Positions 14,426-21,730 of a stretch of 44,544 nucleotides of DNA are shown piece after piece. Origin of the DNA: Deltaproteobacteria bacterium (lineage in GTDB: Bacteria > Desulfobacterota_B > Binatia > UBA9968); NCBI GenBank assembly GCA_005879255.1, contig VBKY01000154.1, positions 1-44,544 on the forward strand, written 5' to 3'. The position numbers and the translations under genes are program-made. Each line of letters starts with the position of its first letter. Position 1 is the stretch's first letter. Below the pieces are notes generated by a model that was given only the letters and a program-made list of their open reading frames with translations, did no database searches and was not told where the DNA came from.

Positions 14426-15661
14426 TCAGCGACCTCGCCGTGGCTCTTTTAACAAAATCGCCAGCCCCAGAACACCGACGCAAATAGTCGCCGCTAACAC
14501 TTGCCAGGCGATTACATAAGAGCCTGTGGTGTCGACGATATACCCGAACATCGGCGTGCCAAGCGTCGCCGCGCCGGCGTTGATCGTAATCATCATGCCC
14601 AATCCGGCACCGGTTCTCGACTTGCCGGCAATCTCACCGATGAGCGCGTAGGAGACTCCCTGATAACCGACGATGCTAACCCCGGCGACGAAAAGAATCG
14701 GTAGCAGGAGATAATACGAGGAAGCACCGCTCATGAAGCTCAATGCCGCGATCGACACGGCCGACAACAAGCCGATGATTATTAACACGACCTTGCGCTT
14801 GCCGCCGAACATACGGTCGCTGGCCACGCCCCAGCCGATGCGCCCGACCATCGCGCCAGCCTGCGTCAAGGCGAGGGCTTGACTGGCCCAATAGGGCGAG
14901 AAACCCATTGCGTCTTTCAGATAAAGCGGCACATAAGTGATCAATACCATCTGGCCGATGAGATAAATCGCCGTCGCGCAGCTCACTGGCAACAGTGCCC
15001 AAAGGTTCAATGAATCTTGATTCGCGGTCTTCTCTTCCGCTCGCTCCGCGTGCTCGACAATGTCGTTCGGCGGGTCGCGCCACCGGGATGAAAAGATAAA
15101 AGCAAATAGAAAATTGATGACACCAAGAGCAGCCAGGGCCCCGCGCCAGCCGATTATGAGCACCAATGAAGGCGCCAAAACCGCCGCTAACACACCGCCG
15201 CCGGGAACGCCGGTCTGCTTGGTGCCCATGGCTGTGGCCCGCTCGTCGGCGGAAAACCAAGCCATCACGCCGATGGTCGACGCAGGGTTGAGAAAACTAT
15301 AACCGAGGCCGGCGAGAAAAAAACTGACGCAGCCGAATTCGAACGACGGCGAAAACGCCGCCGCGACGGTGCATATGCCGACCGAGAGATGTCCGTAAAA
15401 CGTGGTCTGACGCACGCCGAAGCGGTCGGCGAGCCAGCCCGTACCAAAGGACGCGCCGGTCATCGCAAGATAGAACGCCGAAAAGAACAGACCCACCTGC
15501 GCGCGCGAAAGCTCGAGCTCGTGTTGGTAAAAAGGCGCGAGCGTGTTGATACCATATTGCGCCGCAGCACCAATGATGTGGGAAACGCTGATCAGCGCCA
15601 GAATAGTCCAGCGAAACGGGTCTCGCCTGGGAGCAAACTCATGGAGGAGCTTGACGCTCAA
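14426..15661 (-). CDS. major facilitator superfamily transporter
   Basis: The 411-residue protein has about 12 hydrophobic segments in two halves. It carries the MFS loop 2-3 signature GWLADRFGVRQTTFYG and the loop 8-9 equivalent GWGVASDRMFGGKRK. The overall look (SxxF.YGI, ..TGASFGTGWLADRFG, ...GTKQTGVPGGG) is that of organic-anion or oxalate/formate-type exchangers. It starts at a TTG whose TTGA overlaps the stop of the TPP enzyme gene, so the two are coupled. The pairing suggests that it moves the substrate or product of that enzyme, probably a 2-oxo acid or carboxylate. This is inference from context. Confidence 0.88.
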   Translation of the reverse strand: MSVKLLHEFAPRRDPFRWTILALISVSHIIGAAAQYGINTLAPFYQHELELSRAQVGLFFSAFYLAMTGASFGTGWLADRFGVRQTTFYGHLSVGICTVAAAFSPSFEFGCVSFFLAGLGYSFLNPASTIGVMAWFSADERATAMGTKQTGVPGGGVLAAVLAPSLVLIIGWRGALAALGVINFLFAFIFSSRWRDPPNDIVEHAERAEEKTANQDSLNLWALLPVSCATAIYLIGQMVLITYVPLYLKDAMGFSPYWASQALALTQAGAMVGRIGWGVASDRMFGGKRKVVLIIIGLLSAVSIAALSFMSGASSYYLLLPILFVAGVSIVGYQGVSYALIGEIAGKSRTGAGLGMMITINAGAATLGTPMFGYIVDTTGSYVIAWQVLAATICVGVLGLAILLKEPRRGR

Positions 15662-17253
15662 TCGAACACAGTGGCGGAATAGGCTTCAGCGTCGATAAAA
15701 GCTTCAATGACACTGGGGCCGCCGAGAGCGAACGCCCAGTCGACCGATTCACGGAATTCTTCCGGCGTCTTCGCCGAGCGGCAAGGCACGCCAAAATAAT
15801 GCGCCGGCGAATCCGGCGGCGTGCCGAGGTGAACGCCGGAAAGCGGGTAGTGCTTACGCTCCTGCTTCACTTTCATGAGTCCCAGCCAGCCATCGTTGAG
15901 CACAATGACAGGCACCGCAAGATTCAAGCGCCGGGCCAGCGCCAACTCGCCGGCAGTCATTTGAAAACCGCCGTCGCCGACAACCCCAACGACTGTGCGA
16001 TGGGGATAAATCAGCTTGGCCGCATAGGCTGCAGGCATGCCGTAGCCCATCGACGACCAACCGTTGGTCGCGAGCAATGTTCGTGGCAGATCGGTGCGCC
16101 ATTGGGTGGCGATCTGGTGCGTGTGCGCGCCCACGTCATAGGCGAGAATGCCATCACCGGGTAACCTTTCCCGCAGGATATCCAACGCCTGATGCGGCGA
16201 AAAATCAGCGCCCCGAGGTCGCAGCGCGCGCTCTAATGCGGTGCGATGCCGCTGCCAGTCTTGCGCCGACCAATCATTCGCCTCGATCTCAATTGCACTC
16301 AGCGCCGCGATCGCCGCATCGAGAGCGCAAGCTTTATTCCAGAGGAAGTTCAATCCTCCGTCTTGCTCCGCGCTTTCGGTGCTAACGTGAAGGATGGGCG
16401 TCGTGCCGACCCAATCTTCATAGTTGATTTCTATCGGATCGTAACCGATCGCGATGATGAGATCTGCTCGATCCGCAAAAGCTTTGACGTTCGTGCGCCG
16501 CGCCCGGCCGATCACGCCCATCCAGTTCGAATGATTCTCGGGCAAAAATCCTTTGGCATGCATCGTTGTGACGAAAGGAATTTGTTGTCGTTCGATAAAC
16601 CGCAGCAATTCTTGACCGGCGTTGCTGCGCGTAAACGTCAGACCCGTGAGCAGCAACGGCCGGCGTGATTGCGCCAGCGCCGCGGCAACGGTTTTCGCGA
16701 TTTCAGGCGACAGATTCGGAAGGCTGATCGATTCGCGCGGCGATGTGGTAACCTCTGGCCCCTTGGCCTGCGCGATATCCTCGGGCAAATCCAGATGCAC
16801 CGGTCCCGGCGGCTCCTGCGTGGCGATCGCGATCGCTTCGCGCAGCGTTTTTTCAACCGCGCCTTCGCGAAAAGAAAAGGTAGCCTTTGTTAGTGGTTGG
16901 AACAGCGCGTGGTGATCGATGCGCATTTGAATACGTCGCTCGAGCCACGGTGTTGCGACATTGCAAGTAATCGCGAGCACCGGCGCGCGATCCAACCAGG
17001 CGCAGCCGACACCGGTGGTGAGATTGGTCGCTCCCGGTCCGACCGTGGAGACACACACGCCAGGGATTCCGGTGAGATAACCGACGGCGGTCGCCATAAA
17101 CCCCGCTGATGTTTCGCTGACGGTTAGAACGAACTGAACCGAGCTTCGTCGCAGCGAGTCAATGAGCGGCAGCACCGGTCCGCTCGGCACACCAAAGACC
17201 CAGCGGACGCCGGCTTGCTCCAGAGTTCGGACGATCAAATCGCTGTTAGTCAT
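15658..17253 (-). CDS. thiamine-diphosphate-dependent decarboxylase/synthase
   Basis: All three domains of the acetolactate synthase/benzoylformate decarboxylase superfamily are present in 531 residues. The N-terminal PYR domain has the catalytic Glu47 in TVSETSAGFMA. The central domain has the LTGLTFTR and DLIIAIGYDPIEI elements. The C-terminal PP domain has the ThDP motif GDGGFQMTAGEL and ends in VIVLNDGWLG. It lacks a clear FAD-binding acetolactate synthase signature and is not next to a regulatory small subunit, so a dedicated decarboxylase or lyase acting on a 2-oxo acid is likelier than branched-chain biosynthesis. It is coupled to a downstream MFS transporter. The substrate is unknown. 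Confidence 0.9.
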   Translation of the reverse strand: MTNSDLIVRTLEQAGVRWVFGVPSGPVLPLIDSLRRSSVQFVLTVSETSAGFMATAVGYLTGIPGVCVSTVGPGATNLTTGVGCAWLDRAPVLAITCNVATPWLERRIQMRIDHHALFQPLTKATFSFREGAVEKTLREAIAIATQEPPGPVHLDLPEDIAQAKGPEVTTSPRESISLPNLSPEIAKTVAAALAQSRRPLLLTGLTFTRSNAGQELLRFIERQQIPFVTTMHAKGFLPENHSNWMGVIGRARRTNVKAFADRADLIIAIGYDPIEINYEDWVGTTPILHVSTESAEQDGGLNFLWNKACALDAAIAALSAIEIEANDWSAQDWQRHRTALERALRPRGADFSPHQALDILRERLPGDGILAYDVGAHTHQIATQWRTDLPRTLLATNGWSSMGYGMPAAYAAKLIYPHRTVVGVVGDGGFQMTAGELALARRLNLAVPVIVLNDGWLGLMKVKQERKHYPLSGVHLGTPPDSPAHYFGVPCRSAKTPEEFRESVDWAFALGGPSVIEAFIDAEAYSATVFD

Positions 17254-17316
17254 GGTCGGCTATTATTTACCACGAAGGAGGCGCAAAGCCCGCACCAACT
17301 GTAAGCAAACTACAAA

Positions 17317-17407
17317 TTCGAAACTCGAAATCCGAAACAATTTCAAATGTTCAAAATCAGAAATTTCCAAACGAGCCCGTTTCGGATTTCGATATTCGGA
17401 TTTCGAA
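17317..17407. repeat. inverted repeat in the gap upstream of the TPP enzyme gene
   Basis: A left arm at 17317-17338 (TTCGAAACTCGAAATCCGAAAC) is nearly complementary to GTTTCGGATTTCGA at 17379 onward, with the motif partly repeated to 17407. The 40-base centre is AT-rich. It resembles dispersed palindromes built from TTCGAA/CGAAAT units. Confidence 0.6.
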
Positions 17408-17460
17408 CTTTGTTCGCTAGCGTTTTGGCGCGAGATATCTCTGAGAATTTTCGTCGAGGA

Positions 17461-17525
17461 TTGAAGATCGAGGATGCAACATCGCGATCCTCAATCCTCT
17501 ATCCTCCATTCTCGACCCTCAATTG
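17461..17525. repeat. palindromic intergenic repeat, copy 2
   Basis: The left part (TTGAAGATCGAGGATG) and right part (ATCCTCCATTCTCGACC) match the element at 2735-2800. It overlaps the stop codon of the fused DUF420-dehydrogenase gene at 17519-17521 by several bases. Confidence 0.6.
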
Positions 17526-18781
17526 CCGATGCGCACGGGGTCGACCGCGTCCTGAACCGCGCGAATAATCGATAGCGCCGTCAGCTTGCCGGTTTTCGGA
17601 TTCTCGCTGGGAACGTTTTCGATGTGCACCAGGAGCCGGCCGAACTCACCTTCCACTTCGATGTCGTGGCAATTGCGCGTGAGGCCGGGCACGGCCAAGA
17701 TTCGCACTCGGGTTTGATCGGGGCCAATTCCCGCCAAGCTCACGGCAGCCGTGACATTCACATTTGCCGGAAATCCGCGGCAGGCCTCGCGCGCCGAGCC
17801 CGAGAAAACTTCTTTCTCTGTTCGCAATCCCACCAGCGAAATACCACGTTCGACCAGATAGGGCGCGCCTTCGAGCCCTTCGGGCGGCTTACGGGTCGTA
17901 TGCCTCACATGAACGATCTGTCCCACTGCCGCCGACTTGATGCCGTCCAATCCGGCGATCGCACCCGACGGTAGGTACAAGCGGCATCCCGTCTGCCGCG
18001 ATTTCTCGATGATCTCAGGATGATCGAGCAACGCGCCGACGCTGATCACCATGAGATCTTTTCCTGCTGCAAAGACTTTTTCCGCCAACTCGGGAACGAC
18101 CTTTCCGCCCGCCGCTTCGACGATTAGATCTGCCGCGGTTATCAATTCAGCCAGCGACAGGTAGCCGGGAGGGCTCCTGAATGTCGAAAGGAATTCGCGC
18201 GCGCTTTTTTCGGTTCGGCTCGTCACTCCGACCAGGCGCACCGGCAGCTTGCCGCTCTCGGCCGCTCGAACCAAAGCCCTGCAGATCGCGCCGCAGCCGA
18301 CTATTCCGATCGATTTCATCTCCGAACCTCCCCTTCTCCCCTGTGTATCGCGACCGTTTCGCCGCACCAGCCCATAGAGCATCCAGTAGACCACGACGCC
18401 GGTGACGGAAACATAAAGCCAGATAGGAAAGGTCCAGCGGGCGATGCGCCGGTGCGCTGGAAATTTTTCTCGCAATGCCCGAATCAGCGTGATGATTGCC
18501 AGTGGCACCACCGTGACCGCCAGGATCGTATGTGTGAGGAGAATTGTGAAATAGACCGGGCGAACCCAGCCCTGGCCCTTAAACGGTACGGAACCGACTT
18601 GGTAATGATAAACGAGATAGGACACCAAGAACAGGATCGAGCAAGCGAAGGCGACCAGCATGCAGGCGCGGTGGGCGTTTTGCTTCTTAGACCGAATTAA
18701 AAGGTAGCCGGTAAAAAGAAAAACGGCGCTGAGGCTATTCAGCGCCGCATTCAGGGTCGGAAGGTCTGCTATGGAAATCAA
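17519..18781 (-). CDS. DUF420 membrane protein fused to aspartate dehydrogenase
   Basis: One uninterrupted frame codes for two proteins that are normally separate. Residues 1 to about 150 from the TTG start are a DUF420/CtaM-like protein with four membrane helices (for example ACSILFLVSYLVYHYQVGS and WTFPIWLYVSVTGVVVYWM), a family tied to cytochrome oxidase assembly. The remaining 266 residues from ATG at 18319 are an aspartate dehydrogenase: Rossmann GIVGCGAICRAL, central LPSGAIAGLDGIKSA and catalytic-type RNCHDIEVEGEFG. That enzyme makes iminoaspartate for NAD synthesis, or oxaloacetate. I prefer the TTG at 18781 because its TTGA overlaps the subunit IV stop; an ATG at 18826 also opens the frame. 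A strong GGGGAGG lies 7 bases before the internal ATG, so the dehydrogenase may also be made alone. Confidence 0.85.
   Translation of the reverse strand: MISIADLPTLNAALNSLSAVFLFTGYLLIRSKKQNAHRACMLVAFACSILFLVSYLVYHYQVGSVPFKGQGWVRPVYFTILLTHTILAVTVVPLAIITLIRALREKFPAHRRIARWTFPIWLYVSVTGVVVYWMLYGLVRRNGRDTQGRRGGSEMKSIGIVGCGAICRALVRAAESGKLPVRLVGVTSRTEKSAREFLSTFRSPPGYLSLAELITAADLIVEAAGGKVVPELAEKVFAAGKDLMVISVGALLDHPEIIEKSRQTGCRLYLPSGAIAGLDGIKSAAVGQIVHVRHTTRKPPEGLEGAPYLVERGISLVGLRTEKEVFSGSAREACRGFPANVNVTAAVSLAGIGPDQTRVRILAVPGLTRNCHDIEVEGEFGRLLVHIENVPSENPKTGKLTALSIIRAVQDAVDPVRIGN
18327..18333 (-). promoter_or_regulatory. internal Shine-Dalgarno before the dehydrogenase part
   Basis: GGGGAGG lies 7 bases upstream of the ATG at 18319, within the DUF420-dehydrogenase frame. 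It implies independent initiation of a 266-residue aspartate dehydrogenase, a normal length for that enzyme. Confidence 0.6.
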
Positions 18782-19056
18782 TGCGGAAAAATATCCGGCA
18801 TCAGCATCAGAATTAAGAAAACGCAAAGGACAAACGGCGTAATGGCGACTAGCGCCAAGGTTCTTTTCTCAAACTTGAGATGCATGAAGTGCATCGCCAC
18901 CAAAGCCGCTTTCCATACTGCAAGGATAACAAGCAGAGCAGCAAGCAGGATTTTCGGCAGACCCATATAGACTATGGCAACCTCAATGATCGTGAGCACC
19001 AAAAGAATCCAAAAAATCTTGAGATACGCCGAAGTCGAGTGTGCTGTTGAGGCCAT
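18778..19056 (-). CDS. coxD: cytochrome c oxidase subunit IV
   Basis: The protein of 92 residues is the prokaryotic subunit IV (COX4_pro) with three membrane helices: KIFWILLVLTIIEVAIVYMG, LLAALLVILAVWKAALVAMHFMHL and LVAITPFVLCVFLILMLMPD. The VWKAALVAMHFMHLKFE motif is diagnostic. I chose the ATG at 19056, which has AAAGGAAC before it, over a longer frame from 19095 that would overlap the subunit III gene more. It lies between subunit III and the DUF420 fusion, whose TTG start overlaps its stop. Subunit IV stabilises heme-copper oxidases and is not catalytic. Confidence 0.93.
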   Translation of the reverse strand: MASTAHSTSAYLKIFWILLVLTIIEVAIVYMGLPKILLAALLVILAVWKAALVAMHFMHLKFEKRTLALVAITPFVLCVFLILMLMPDIFPH

Positions 19057-19078
19057 GTCTGTTCCTTTAACTGTTGCG

Positions 19079-19687
19079 TTACAGCAGGTAAACAAAAGTA
19101 AAAATCAATATCCAGACGAGATCGACAAAGTGCCAGTACAACCCGGCGATCTCGACATGCTTCGCTTCATAGCGGCCGCGATTGACCGCCGCCAGGACAC
19201 AAGTATTGTAGATCACCCCGCCGGTCACGTGCATTCCATGAAAACCGGTGAGAACGAAAAACGTCGTCGCAAAGAGATTGTTGGAAAACGAGATTCCCAG
19301 TTCCGGCAGCTTGTGGCCTAGCAAATGGGTCCATTCGTAGGCTTGGCACCCTAAGAACAGCGCACCGCCCAAGATCGTGAGGCCGAGAAACTTGTTGAAC
19401 CTGGGCTTGTTACCTTCTTGAATCGCGGCTAGCGCCAAGACCATCCATACGCTGCTGACAATCAGCAGAAAGGTCATAAACGCGGTGAGATTGATCCCGA
19501 GCACGTCTTTGGGCACCGGCCATTTGTTGCTCGCATGACGCAAAATACCATAACCAACGATCAGCCCGCCGAACGACGTAGCGTCGCCAGCGAGAAACAA
19601 CCACATGCCGAGCTTGCCCCAACTCTCAGGGGTCAGAGGTGATTCTTGGGGCTCCGCTTCCGCATGCAACACAGCCGCTTCACTCAT
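19079..19687 (-). CDS. coxC: cytochrome c oxidase subunit III (second copy in the operon)
   Basis: This 202-residue protein has five helices and the subunit III signatures WGKLGMWLFLAGDATSFGGLI, LFLGCQAYEWTHLL, FFVLTGFHGMHVTGGVIYN and HVEIAGLYWHFVDLVWILIFTFVYLL. The final WHFVDxVW motif is diagnostic. The ATG at 19687 is preferred because AGGAGG lies 10 bases upstream and because it gives a 4-base overlap with the CAVC protein gene. A second, divergent subunit III gene lies 300 bases upstream in the same operon. Two subunit III proteins may serve alternate oxidase forms or act as a heterodimer; which one assembles with CoxA is unknown. Confidence 0.95.
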   Translation of the reverse strand: MSEAAVLHAEAEPQESPLTPESWGKLGMWLFLAGDATSFGGLIVGYGILRHASNKWPVPKDVLGINLTAFMTFLLIVSSVWMVLALAAIQEGNKPRFNKFLGLTILGGALFLGCQAYEWTHLLGHKLPELGISFSNNLFATTFFVLTGFHGMHVTGGVIYNTCVLAAVNRGRYEAKHVEIAGLYWHFVDLVWILIFTFVYLL

Positions 19688-19965
19688 CTTCCGCTTTCCT
19701 CCTGATGCCAACTCAATTGAATCACCGGCTCGGCAGCGTCTTTCGCTTGCTGACGCTTCACCGCCGCACGCCGATAAAAATAAAATAAAGATCCGCCGAT
19801 CGACCCGACCACCGCATACGGAGCTGCCATCAGAAACGCGATGCTCCAGTTAAACGCCTGGCTGACAGCGTCGTCACCATCCGCAAAACAAACGGCGCAA
19901 GCCCGGGCGATGTGGGGGACCCCGGTCAAGAAAAGCATGCCTAACGCTAAAATTTTTGTTTTCAT
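19684..19965 (-). CDS. small exported membrane protein with a CAVC motif
   Basis: The 93-residue protein has a cleavable-looking signal (MKTKILALGMLFLTGVPHIARA) directly followed by CAVCFADGDDAV, so after cleavage the Cys pair would lie at the mature N-terminus in the periplasm. A membrane helix (AFLMAAPYAVVGSIGGSLFYFYRR) then leads to a basic cytoplasmic tail. The CxxC could bind copper, heme or take part in thiol exchange, any of which would suit oxidase assembly. The gene sits between two subunit III genes and overlaps the second by 4 bases. I do not recognise a named family, so the function is inferred from position and motif only. Confidence 0.8.
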   Translation of the reverse strand: MKTKILALGMLFLTGVPHIARACAVCFADGDDAVSQAFNWSIAFLMAAPYAVVGSIGGSLFYFYRRAAVKRQQAKDAAEPVIQLSWHQEESGR

Positions 19966-20016
19966 AAACTTGCGGAAAAATTATCGTAATGGTTTTTCAC
20001 TGTCAACCGAGCTGAG

Positions 20017-20679
20017 TCAATAGAGATAAACCAAGCCGTACAGCACAGGCCACAAAGCCACGACGAAGGTCCAATAAATACCCGACGTCTGCACACCGGC
20101 ATAGCGAGACTTGGAAAACCTTCCCCGCCCGGCCTGTGCCCGTACCACTAACAACCAGATGAGGCCGCAAAGGACGTGAAAGCCGTGGGCGCCGATCAGG
20201 GCATAAAACATGCCGCCGTAGATGCTGCTCGAAGCCGTCAAACCGAAATGAATAAGCCGGAGCCATTCATAGCCTTGAACGACCAGGAAAACCGACCCCA
20301 ATAGAGCAGTCATCGTCAGCTGCCGAAGCAGTGTCGCGAGCGCATTGACGCGCGCGGCGCGAACGCCTAAATGCATCGTCACCGCACTCGCAAGCAGGAT
20401 CGCCGTGTTTACACCCGTCACCCCGATCGGCAAGCGCGGCTGAAAGGGCGGCGGCCAAACCGTGGCGCTGAGACGAAATACGAGAAACGCGCCGATCAAT
20501 CCCGCGAAGAACATCACTTCGGCACCGAGCAGCATCAATACGGCCAGATGCGCGTTATTCAGGACCGGTGTGTTGGGCCGAACCGGCGGCGGCCGATCGC
20601 CGCCGCCGAAGCCGGGACGTCTGAGATCGGGAGCCGAGATCGTGTCATCTAATTTTCGTGCGACGGAGCTTTTTGCCAT
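20017..20679 (-). CDS. cytochrome c oxidase subunit III (first copy in the operon)
   Basis: The 220-residue protein has a polar, Pro/Arg-rich N-terminus of about 45 residues and then five helices with LMLLGAEVMFFAGLIGAFLVFR, VFLVVQGYEWLRLI, GMFYALIGAHGFHVLCGLIWLLVV and GIYWTFVVALWPVLYGLVYLY. The QGYEW and GAHGFHVxxG motifs identify a heme-copper oxidase subunit III. The ending is WTFVVALWPVLY where the paralogue has WHFVDLVW, so a conserved His-Phe-Val-Asp element is changed to Thr-Phe-Val-Val. The divergence from the second copy suggests old duplication or distinct origins rather than a recent copy. It lies 23 bases after the 41-residue peptide gene. Confidence 0.93.
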   Translation of the reverse strand: MAKSSVARKLDDTISAPDLRRPGFGGGDRPPPVRPNTPVLNNAHLAVLMLLGAEVMFFAGLIGAFLVFRLSATVWPPPFQPRLPIGVTGVNTAILLASAVTMHLGVRAARVNALATLLRQLTMTALLGSVFLVVQGYEWLRLIHFGLTASSSIYGGMFYALIGAHGFHVLCGLIWLLVVRAQAGRGRFSKSRYAGVQTSGIYWTFVVALWPVLYGLVYLY

Positions 20680-20702
20680 AACTCACGAAACCATTTTCTC
20701 AC

Positions 20703-20828
20703 TCAATAGATGATAATGAAACCAATCACCGCGGCGACATAAAGCACAACTAGTATGGCCAAAACAAACCCAAAGCGAAACACCCTACGATTCTGTTCGG
20801 GCAACTCTTCCATCGCGACTCGGCTCAT
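20703..20828 (-). CDS. 41-residue single-helix membrane peptide of the oxidase operon
   Basis: The start ATG shares its A with the ctaB stop (TAATG), and the frame runs 41 codons to a TGA. The product has a charged N-terminus (MSRVAMEELPEQNRRVFRFG) and one hydrophobic helix (FVLAILVVLYVAAVIGFIIIY). The size and topology resemble accessory subunits such as CcoQ-like or subunit-IV-like minisubunits of heme-copper oxidases. Tight coupling to ctaB and its place before subunit III argue for a real gene. The family is not identified. Confidence 0.72.
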   Translation of the reverse strand: MSRVAMEELPEQNRRVFRFGFVLAILVVLYVAAVIGFIIIY

Positions 20829-21730
20829 TAACGGACCCGGTCCAAAGCCATGATCAGCAAGAGCACGGGCAAATAAATCAACGAAGCATACAATAACCGC
20901 CGCGCCCCCAGGAAGGTCGAGTTCATGGCCAGGCGGACGCCGCTGGCGAGAAAAGCCACGCCAAGTACGAACGCCGCGATAAAATAGATCGCCCCGGCAA
21001 AACCGAGTAGCGTTGGCAGCAAGCTCACCGCCAACAAAGCGGCCGAGTGGCTGATAATCTGTCTGTCGGTGCTACCGCTGTCGGGATCGATGACCGGAAG
21101 AAACCGGATCCCCGCCTTCGCGTAGTCGTCGCGGTAAATTCTCGCAATCGCCAGCGTGTGCGGCACCTGCCAGAGAAACATGATCGCGAATAAGACCCAG
21201 GCATCGACCGTCAGTGTGCCGCGCGCGGCCACCCAACCGATCACCGGCGGCAGCGCGCCTGGAACGGCGCCGACCAACATGCAGAGCGGGCTGCGGAGCT
21301 TGAGCGGCGTGTAGAGAAAAAGATAACTGAGGGTAATCACGGCGGTGACGGCCGCGCTCATCGGATTCACCGCGAGCGCGAGATAGATGAGCCCCAGCAA
21401 CGTAATGCAGGTACCAAACCACGCCGCCTCGCGCGGTTGTAACCGCCCATCGGGCAGCGGCCGATGCCTCGTGCGCTGCATCACCGCGTCGGTGTCGCGC
21501 TCAAGATATTGGTTCAGGGCGAGCGTCCCGCCTGCGGCCAGCGCCGTACCGAAAAGCATCTGCAGGAGCTCGAGATAATTCGGCACCGCTTCTGAGCCGA
21601 CGTAGAAGCCGACGAAGGCGGTAATCAGCACCATCAGAACGACGCGTGGCTTGGCCAATTCAAAAAAATCGGCAGCGCGACGCATGACATTCACTTCGCT
21701 CACTGCCACGGTTCGCGTATCCGAGTTCAT
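20828..21730 (-). CDS. ctaB: protoheme IX farnesyltransferase (heme O synthase)
   Basis: CtaB/CyoE adds a farnesyl group to heme B to give heme O, the first step to heme A. The 300-residue UbiA-type prenyltransferase shows LAKPRVVLMVLITAFVGFY, the Asp-rich signature NQYLERDTDAVMQRTRHRPLP near residue 95 and a second Asp site around YRDDYAKAGIRFLPVID. Nine or so hydrophobic segments fit the membrane fold. It overlaps ctaA by 4 bases upstream and shares one base with the mini-peptide downstream. All key acidic residues are intact. Confidence 0.96.
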   Translation of the reverse strand: MNSDTRTVAVSEVNVMRRAADFFELAKPRVVLMVLITAFVGFYVGSEAVPNYLELLQMLFGTALAAGGTLALNQYLERDTDAVMQRTRHRPLPDGRLQPREAAWFGTCITLLGLIYLALAVNPMSAAVTAVITLSYLFLYTPLKLRSPLCMLVGAVPGALPPVIGWVAARGTLTVDAWVLFAIMFLWQVPHTLAIARIYRDDYAKAGIRFLPVIDPDSGSTDRQIISHSAALLAVSLLPTLLGFAGAIYFIAAFVLGVAFLASGVRLAMNSTFLGARRLLYASLIYLPVLLLIMALDRVR

